From: Streptomyces sp. HPF1205
Lineage (GTDB): Bacteria; Actinomycetota; Actinomycetes; Streptomycetales; Streptomycetaceae
Direction of reading: 5' to 3'
Length of the DNA: 64,000 nucleotides
Assembly (NCBI RefSeq): GCF_020400825.1
Contig: NZ_JAINVH010000013.1
Location: 62,001 to 126,000 of the forward strand
A program made the translations under genes and the position numbers. A model generated the notes under the pieces. The model saw nothing but the letters and a program-made list of their open reading frames with translations. It searched no databases and was not told where the DNA came from. This document shows, one piece after another, positions 59,228 to 64,000 of this stretch (position 1 is its first letter; each line of letters begins with the position of its first letter).

Positions 59228-60229
59228 TCAGTACTTGCGGTTCGGCAGCGCCGCCGCGGCCTGGTCCGCCGTGTAGTCGCTCTCCTTGGTCTTGATCCAG
59301 CGGGGCAGGGTGGAACCCTTGCCGGCGTGGACGGTCTTGACGGCGTCCATGAGCTGAGGGCCGAGCAGGGGGTTGCACTCCGCGATCGCGTTGATCTGGC
59401 CCTTGGACATCGCCACGAAGCCGTCGTGCACGCCGTCGATCGACACGATCTTGATGTCGGTGCCGGGGGTCTTGCCCGCCGCCTGGATCGACTGGATCGC
59501 GCCGATGGCCATGTCGTCGTTGTGGGCGAACAGCACGTTGATGTCCGAATGCGCCTGCAGGAAGGCCGCCATGACCTGCTTGCCGCCGGCCCTGGTGAAG
59601 TCGCCGGACTGACTGGCGACGATCTTCCAGTCGGGATGACTCGCGTGCATGACCTTGGCGAAGCCCTTGGCGCGTTCGATCGCGGGAGCCGCGCCGGTGG
59701 TGCCCTCCAGCTGCGCGATCTTGACCGGGCCCGTGTGGCCGGCCAGGACCTTCTCCAGCAGGTGCGCGGCGCGCTCCCCCTCGACCTCGAAGTCCGAGCC
59801 CACCAGCGTGACGTACAGCGAGGGGTCGGAGGTGTCGACGGACCGGTCGGTGAGGATCACCGGGATTCCGGCTGCCTTGGCCTCCTTCAGCACGGTGTCC
59901 CAGCCGGTCACGACGACCGGGGAGAACGAGATGACGTCCACCTTCTGTGCGATGTAGCTGCGGATCGCCGAGATCTGGTTCTCCTGCTTCTGCTGGGCGT
60001 CGGAGAACTTGAGGTTGATGCCGGCGGCCGCGGCGGCCTCCTTCACCGACTGGGTGTTGGCCGCCCGCCAGCCGCTTTCCGACCCGACCTGGGAGAATCC
60101 CAGGGTGATCTGCTTGCCACCGCCCTTGGAGCCGGTGTTCTTGGCGGGGTTGTCCTTCGCGCACGCCGCGAGCCCGCCGGCTGCCACGGTGGCGGCGGCG
60201 ATGGTGAGGAAACCGCGTCTGTCGATCAT
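59228..60229 (-). CDS. Sugar ABC transporter substrate-binding lipoprotein (YtfQ type)
   Basis: This 333-residue binding protein has a twin-arginine plus lipobox leader (RRGFLTIAAATVAAGGLAAC), so it should be Tat-exported and lipid-anchored. The mature part is a periplasmic-binding protein type I fold: ITLGFSQVGSESGWRAANTQS, VDVISFSPVVVTGWDTVL, NVLFAHNDDMAIGAIQSI and IVSIDGVHDGFVAM. Similarity is closest to galactofuranose-binding YtfQ (SQVGSESGWR is a YtfQ-like start). A strong AGGGAGAAG precedes the ATG. It is the first gene of the operon, 75 bases ahead of the ATPase gene; two LacI-type operators lie upstream. Confidence 0.93.
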   Translation of the reverse strand: MIDRRGFLTIAAATVAAGGLAACAKDNPAKNTGSKGGGKQITLGFSQVGSESGWRAANTQSVKEAAAAAGINLKFSDAQQKQENQISAIRSYIAQKVDVISFSPVVVTGWDTVLKEAKAAGIPVILTDRSVDTSDPSLYVTLVGSDFEVEGERAAHLLEKVLAGHTGPVKIAQLEGTTGAAPAIERAKGFAKVMHASHPDWKIVASQSGDFTRAGGKQVMAAFLQAHSDINVLFAHNDDMAIGAIQSIQAAGKTPGTDIKIVSIDGVHDGFVAMSKGQINAIAECNPLLGPQLMDAVKTVHAGKGSTLPRWIKTKESDYTADQAAAALPNRKY

Positions 60230-60314
60230 TTCTTCTCCCTTGAAGCCCGGTTGTGCCGAAACAGGAATTGCCGAATTGCCGAGGGGGAGTATGGCGTCCC
60301 GCGGGACGGTGACT

Positions 60315-60326
60315 GTTAGCGCTAAC
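60315..60326. promoter_or_regulatory. LacI-family operator upstream of the sugar importer
   Basis: GTTAGCGCTAAC is a perfect 12-base palindrome with the central CG of LacI/GalR operators. It lies 86 bases upstream of the binding-protein start codon, within the expected promoter. The sugar ABC operon is the natural target; the regulator gene is not in the window. Confidence 0.8.
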
Positions 60327-60544
60327 TGTCAGGTTGGGTCGGGGCGGCGCCGTCTGTCGCGGTCGTCGGATTCGGCCGGGACGTGGCGGCGGCCGCAGTC
60401 GGCCGGGTGGACGCGGGCGTGGACCGATCGACCGGTTGCCCGAGGAGAGGAGCCGTCATGGCGGCGCCGGTGAGTGCCAGTTGCACCATGGTCGACACCT
60501 CCTCCTTCGCAGGGGCCTCGGAGTGAGCGACTGCGTGTGATGGT

Positions 60545-60556
60545 GTTAGCGCTCAC
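60545..60556. promoter_or_regulatory. Second LacI-type operator
   Basis: GTTAGCGCTCAC differs from the site at 60315 at one base and keeps the AGCGCT centre. It lies 230 bases further upstream, a distance suited to DNA looping, or belongs to a rightward promoter of which no intact gene remains. Confidence 0.65.
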
Positions 60557-60890
60557 AACGACTTCCAGTCAATGACTCTGTCGGGACTTCTCATCACGAT
60601 TGGGCAACGGCGAACGTTGATGACTGCGATCTCGCGACAGTCGGAGTTGGGGGGAGGGGGAGGCGGGTGGGGGGGAGGGGGGCGGTCGCGGCAATCGCCG
60701 TGACGGGTGGGCAAGGGGCCGAAGGCTTTTGGGGTGTTGGTCGTACGCCTGCGCCGCGCAGACGCTAGGGCCGACCTGATCGATTCGTCAAGAGGTCGAC
60801 TTGGAGCACGAAAAGTTTCAGTCCAATGACCCGAAATTTTCGGAACGGGATTCATGCAGCCGCTTTCCCGATAGCCTGGGGCTTTCATGA
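60557..60890. other. Gene-free stretch with G-rich tract
   Basis: No gene is supported in these ~330 bases. The plus strand at 60649-60684 is almost pure guanine in runs of 3-7 separated by single A, C or T bases, able to form a G-quadruplex. The flanking sequence is less GC-rich than average. Confidence 0.55.
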
Positions 60891-60924
60891 AGCGGGCCGT
60901 CCGGCAGGGAGGCGGGAGAGCGGG

Positions 60925-61212
60925 CCCGCGGACCCGGACGCCATCGACTGGGAGCAGGTCGCCGACCTGTACGGCGCGCTCGGCCGGCTCGGCCCGTCAG
61001 CCGTGGCCGCGGTCAACCACGCGGCGGCGATCGGGTTCGCCGAAGGGCCGCGGGCCGGTCATCAACCACTGCAAACTGGACGACCTCTCGAAAGCGTCGC
61101 TGTCGGTTTCGTCTTCCCCGAGGCCCGGCTGACCGTCTTCAACGCCCTCGACGAGAACGGGCTGGACTTCGGCCTGCCGGACCCGCGGTGCCGGCGTCAC
61201 TCGCTGCGTTGA
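60925..61212 (+). pseudogene. ECF sigma factor C-terminal fragment
   Basis: The plus-strand frame reads AIDWEQVADLYGALGRLGPS, then AVAAVNHAAAIGFAEGPRAG. This is the C-terminal helical region of the large ECF sigma factors with a TPR-like tail (…DW..I..LYD.L....PSPVV.LNRAVAV.…GP.AGL…). The motif breaks off near 61065 and the rest of the frame to TGA 61212 does not follow the family. There is no sigma-2 or sigma-4 region upstream, so this is a remnant. Confidence 0.5.
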
Positions 61213-61230
61213 AACACGGCACTTGGCAGC

Positions 61231-61248
61231 GCTGGATCCGCGCTGGAT
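61231..61248. repeat. GCTGGAT direct-repeat motif, copy C
   Basis: An exact copy of the 18-mer GCTGGATCCGCGCTGGAT, here outside the island, between the sigma factor fragment and the COG1470-type remnant. The 61249-61418 interval shows no gene. Confidence 0.8.
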
Positions 61249-61418
61249 GAGATGGCGGTGCGTCGGGAGCCGGGGCCGGCAGTCGGATCGAGGCGACGTT
61301 CCCGGGCGGACCGGCGGATACTCCCGGCCCGAAACCTCAGATCAACCGCCGGACCACTCGATCGCCCCCGGAACGATCAACCCGGAATCAACCCGGAATC
61401 AAGCCGGTGGATCCGGGC

Positions 61419-62278
61419 TCAGCGGGCGACGGAGTTCAGCACGCCGCTCACGTTGAGGATCTCGTGGCAGCCGGACGCCTGGCGGCCGGTGGCGGGGTGC
61501 CGGGCTTCTGACAGGTCACCTCGACGGTCACGGTGTCGTTCTCGGGGATCTCGATGGGGGTCGCCCAGTGGTAGTCCTGGTTGCGGAAGGTCTCCAGCGC
61601 GATCGTGGTGATCTTGCGGTCGCCGAACGTGATCGTCAGCAACCCCTCGTCGCCCTGGAAGTTGGCCACCACGAGGTCCGTGACCCCGAAGACGCTGCCC
61701 GTCGGCACCCGGTAGGCGCCGGTCCTGGTCTGGCCGCCCGACGCCTTCACGTCGATGGTCTGCGAACTCTGCGGGCCGCCGGTGGTCCTGGTGCCGCCGG
61801 TCCCTCCGCCCGTGGCGCCCGCGGTGCCGCCGGATCCGGACCGGGTGCCCTGCGGCCCGGGGGCGGTCTGCCCGCCGGTGGCGGCAGGGGTCTGCGGGGC
61901 CTGCGCGCCGGGGGAGGTGGTCTGCGGGTGGACGGCCTTGTCGGCTGCCGCCTCGGCGGTGCTGCGCACCGTCGGACGCACCAGGGCGAACCAGGCGAGC
62001 AGCAGGGCAAGCAGTGCCGCGAGCACCGCGAGCAGCCACCGGGGAAAGACCGGGATCTGGACGAACTCGCCGTCCAGCGGCGCCTGGAAGACATCCGTGG
62101 TCTCGTCCGGCCGGATGCGCTCCGCCTCGGCGGCCCGCCCGGACTCCGGCGCGTAACCGGCGGTGCCGACGGTGAACGGCCGCGTCACGGCCTTGCCGAA
62201 CCACAGAGGCCTGCCGGTGCGGACCACCAGCCGTACATCCGCCGGCTCGCCGGGCTCCAGCGTCCGGCGGGCCGGGCC
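61419..62278 (-). pseudogene. COG1470-type membrane protein, truncated and frameshifted
   Basis: Reading leftward from 62278: FGPARRTLEPGEPADVRLVV, RTGRPLWFGKAVTRPFTVGT, a membrane helix (RWLLAVLAALLALLLAWFAL), a Pro/Gly/Thr linker and a C-terminal domain (ASGGQTRTGAYRVPTGSVFG ... VTVEVTCQKPG). This matches the C-terminal half of streptomycete 'hydrolytic/membrane' COG1470 proteins. The N-terminal half is missing because an IS21-type fragment abuts at ~62279. Near 61500 a frameshift separates it from the proper ending (SGCHEILNVSGVLNSVAR, stop 61419-61421); unshifted, it stops at 61448. Confidence 0.7.
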
Positions 62279-62670
62279 GAACCAGCAGCCGCACGAGTTG
62301 CTGGTCGAGGCGAACGCGCGGACCGTTCGCGCGGTCCAGGGACGACCGGTCGACCTGCTGGAGACCGACTACCAGGCAATGGTCCCGCTGCCGCCGGTCG
62401 TGCCGCCGATCGGGCTGAGCTCCCGGATCCGGCTCGGCCGGGACTCCTACGTCCGCGTCGATACCCGACCACTCGGTCGACCCGCAGGTGATCGGCCGCT
62501 TCGTCGACGTCACCGGCTCGCCGCAGACGGTGACCGTGTTCCGCGAGGGCCGTGTCGTCGCCCGACACGAGCGGTCCTGGGCCAGGCAGCACGTCATCGC
62601 CGACCCGCTCCACGCTGCAACCGCGGCGAAGATGCGCGAGGCCCTCGCGCTGGGCCGCCAACGGACTACG
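62279..62670 (+). pseudogene. IS21-type transposase (IstA) C-terminal fragment
   Basis: On the plus strand: NARTVRAVQGRPVDLLETDY, then LPPVVPPIGLSSRIRLGRDSYVRVDT, a one-base frameshift in a C-run at ~62463-62467, then HSVDPQVIGRFVDVTGSPQT and VTVFREGRVVARHERSWARQ. This is the Mu-type C-terminal domain of IS21 transposases. The catalytic DDE part is absent, and no istB is visible. It abuts the truncated COG1470-type gene, so it, or a later deletion, destroyed that gene. Confidence 0.7.
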
Positions 62671-62889
62671 ACTTTCGCAGCTCGTCGACAGCGGGTCGTC
62701 CACCGCGCCGACGAGCATCACCGTCGCGGGCTCGTGACCGTCACCGGCTCGTGGCAGCGGCAACGGACCGCCGAACCTCCTCCCAGGGTGACGCCCCGCC
62801 GGCCGGGCACCCAGCCTGGCCGGCGGGGCTTCTCCCTTCCCCCTGGCGCTACGTGCGCCTGCCTGTGCCGATCACCGGCGGACGCCGCT
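62671..62889. other. Intergenic stretch without supported gene
   Basis: About 220 bases between the IS21-type fragment and the small Cys-rich peptide gene. A GC-rich block (ccgccggccgggcacccagcctggccggcggg near 62800) can form a hairpin that may terminate the leftward or rightward transcripts; no coding signal was found. Confidence 0.4.
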
Positions 62890-62991
62890 TCAGGAGCACT
62901 TGCCGAACGACGAACAGGCCCTGTGGTTGCCCTCCTTGCAGTGGGCGCACTTGTTGCCCGCGCCCCGGTCCTTCTCGCACGCACATGCCAT
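62890..62991 (-). CDS. 33-residue six-cysteine peptide
   Basis: A 33-codon gene with GGAGG seven bases before the ATG. The peptide begins MACACEKDRG and has cysteines at 3, 5, 15, 18, 26 and 32 plus histidines at 17 and 23 (CAHC and C-x-C patterns), 18% Cys and rich in Lys/Gly. There is no signal peptide. This composition suggests a small metal-binding (metallothionein-like or zinc-binding) peptide. It lies 107 bases downstream of the unknown gene at 63099 on the same strand and may share its transcript. The family is unrecognised; the gene call rests on the binding site and composition. Confidence 0.6.
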   Translation of the reverse strand: MACACEKDRGAGNKCAHCKEGNHRACSSFGKCS

Positions 62992-63098
62992 GACGCTGTC
63001 CTCCGGATCGAATCGTGCCCCGGCACTTCTGCAGGGACGTGGGTTGTCGGACGGTCTCCGCACGGGCGGCGCCTGTGCGGAGGGCCTGCGGCAAGGGC

Positions 63099-63518
63099 CT
63101 ACTCGGCGGTGCGGCGGCACGCCGGGTCCGCGGCTTCGAACGCCGCGCCGACCTTGGTGACCAGCTTGTTCGCATGCATGCCACCACCGAGGCCGTGGGG
63201 CGAGAACAACCGCACCTCCCGCGTCGTACCCCGGTCCCACACGTACATGTGGATCGCGGTGCCGTTTCCCTTCGCCCCCGCGCTGAACTTCGGGATCATC
63301 GCTCCCACCGAGAAGACCGGGGGGTCGTCGTCCAGCGCCGCGAACGCCGAGTCGTTGGTCGGGGTGAAGAAGCCGCTCTGGTCGTTGCCGGCGACCTTGG
63401 CGGCGAGCCCCCCGAGGTGGGAGCCGATGCCCCGTGCCTGTGACGCGCCGTCACGGAAGGCCGCCGCGCACTGCTCGACCGTGAGCCTGGTGCTCAAAGA
63501 TGCCTGCTTGCTGCCCAT
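63099..63518 (-). CDS. Conserved-looking cytosolic protein, unknown function
   Basis: This 139-residue protein (ATG 63518, GAGGGAACGAC upstream) has an amphipathic N-terminal helix region (LTVEQCAAAFRDGA) and a beta-rich body (FFTPTNDSAFAALDDDPPVF; GNGTAIHMYVWDRGTTREVR; LFSPHGLGGG). It has no signal peptide or membrane helix. The T-V-E-Q-C-A-x-x-F-R-D start resembles small SRPBCC-like or DUF proteins, but I cannot assign a family. It is followed by the six-Cys peptide gene on the same strand. An outer in-frame start at 63551 exists without a binding site. Confidence 0.65.
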   Translation of the reverse strand: MGSKQASLSTRLTVEQCAAAFRDGASQARGIGSHLGGLAAKVAGNDQSGFFTPTNDSAFAALDDDPPVFSVGAMIPKFSAGAKGNGTAIHMYVWDRGTTREVRLFSPHGLGGGMHANKLVTKVGAAFEAADPACRRTAE

Positions 63519-63711
63519 GTCGTTCCCTCGTCTCGACGTGGCGTGGGACACCGCACGGCCCCCCGCGTCCGGTCCGGTGCGGCCTCCGTGCTGCCCGTCT
63601 GTAGCCGACGAGCCTAGGTAGGGCGGTCCCGGTTGCCATCCCCTTGCCTGTTGCCAAACGGCACGGAAGCGGCCACCGGCTTCCGGGGCGGGCGGCGCCC
63701 GGGGGACGCGC

Positions 63712-64000
63712 TCAGGCCCCGGCGGTCGTCAGGGAAAGGTAGAGCTCGCGCATGTCCGGCCGCCGCAGGTGGCGTCGGAGCTGCGCCGCGAGCAGGCGCT
63801 GCTGGCTGAGGACGGTGCAGGACGACAGCCCCGCGCTCTCACGCAGGAGCTCGCGCACGGTGCGGACAGCGGCGCTGCGATCACCGGCAGCGGTCTGGCA
63901 CAGGGCCAGCCGTGCCGTGAACAGGGCCCGGGCCCGGCGTGACGCCGTGGGGAACGTCTCCAGCTCCGCCGCGATGGCGGCCGCCGCCTCGTCCGGCCGG
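63712..64000 (-). CDS. C-terminal end of an unidentified helical (TPR-like) protein
   Basis: The last ~95 codons of a gene that begins right of the window; stop at 63712-63714. The visible part is entirely helical: DEAAAAIAAELETFPTASRR, ARALFTARLALCQTAAGDRS, LLRESAGLSSCTVLSQQRLL, ending in a RELYLSL-type tail. The pattern fits the tetratricopeptide-like C-terminus of streptomycete XRE-type or other regulatory proteins, but nothing decisive is in view. Confidence 0.55.
   Translation of the reverse strand, partial: RPDEAAAAIAAELETFPTASRRARALFTARLALCQTAAGDRSAAVRTVRELLRESAGLSSCTVLSQQRLLAAQLRRHLRRPDMRELYLSLTTAGA

Noticed and set aside
57593..60319. A ~900-codon plus-strand frame opposite the ABC importer operon.
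   Set aside because: It is the shadow of the ATPase and binding-protein genes; low-complexity Asp/Val/Arg sequence with no motif.
1..64000. CRISPR arrays, rRNA and tRNA genes.
   Set aside because: No regularly spaced repeat-spacer pattern, cloverleaf with TTCRA-type arm or rRNA sequence was found by eye. The att cores lie in ychF and not in a tRNA. A tRNA scan would settle this.

Overview
The window is high-GC actinobacterial DNA, almost certainly from a Streptomyces or close relative. Supporting signs are the codon bias, GTG starts, leaderless-looking promoters, a WhiB-like protein, a LAL-type LuxR regulator, a Flp/Tad pilus locus, and the chromosomal order fumC - fumA - DUF1707 gene - wblI - glpX - DUF4245 gene - xseB - xseA - ispH - ppgK - ychF, which matches my memory of the S. 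coelicolor SCO5042-SCO5061 neighbourhood. No rRNA, tRNA or CRISPR array was seen.

Layout. (1) 1-10.8 kb: a Tad (tight adherence) pilus locus running rightwards: the end of cpaB, a TadZ/CpaE ATPase fused to a TadE pseudopilin, a second TadE, tadA, tadB, tadC, the Flp pilin, a TadG-like protein, a lipoprotein, an OmpA-domain protein and, after a lipoprotein and a DUF192 gene, the prepilin peptidase. (2) 10.9-21 kb: housekeeping and envelope genes: aldo-keto reductase, cis-prenyl transferase, PIN-PhoH protein, transglycosylase-like secreted protein, AI-2E-family exporter, and an ABC exporter with its PadR regulator. (3) 21-38 kb: an intergenic repeat pair, a GAF/PP2C/HATPase signalling phosphatase, a methyltransferase, a DUF402 protein, both fumarase classes, wblI, glpX, exonuclease VII, ispH, polyphosphate glucokinase, a membrane protein and ychF.

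(4) 38.05-55.39 kb: an accessory island inserted exactly at the 3' end of ychF. A 14-base core (gttccggttcaacg) occurs at 38046, 45282 and 55379. Each of the first two copies is followed by the same ~300 bp left end, and the last two are preceded by the same right-end sequence. This is what two related integrative units accreted in tandem at one attachment site would leave. The first unit (7.2 kb) carries a frameshifted XRE/DUF2690 gene, a small secreted protein, a GmrSD-type (DUF262/DUF1524) restriction protein carrying an alkyltransferase-like domain, an IS110-type remnant and a VapBC-type toxin-antitoxin pair. The second (10.1 kb) carries a secreted repeat protein, a LAL regulator, a 53-residue peptide gene with a strong ribosome binding site and a large secreted S53 peptidase. 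No intact integrase is visible.

(5) 55.5-60.3 kb: a leftward ABC importer operon (binding protein, ATPase, two permeases) of the galactofuranose/ribose type with two LacI-type operators upstream but no LacI gene in view. (6) 60.6-64 kb: decayed DNA (ECF sigma fragment, a truncated and frameshifted COG1470-type membrane protein broken by an IS21-type fragment), then a small gene pair including a 33-residue, six-cysteine peptide, and the end of an unidentified leftward gene. An 18-base direct-repeat motif, GCTGGAT-N4-GCTGGAT, recurs five times between 38 and 61 kb.
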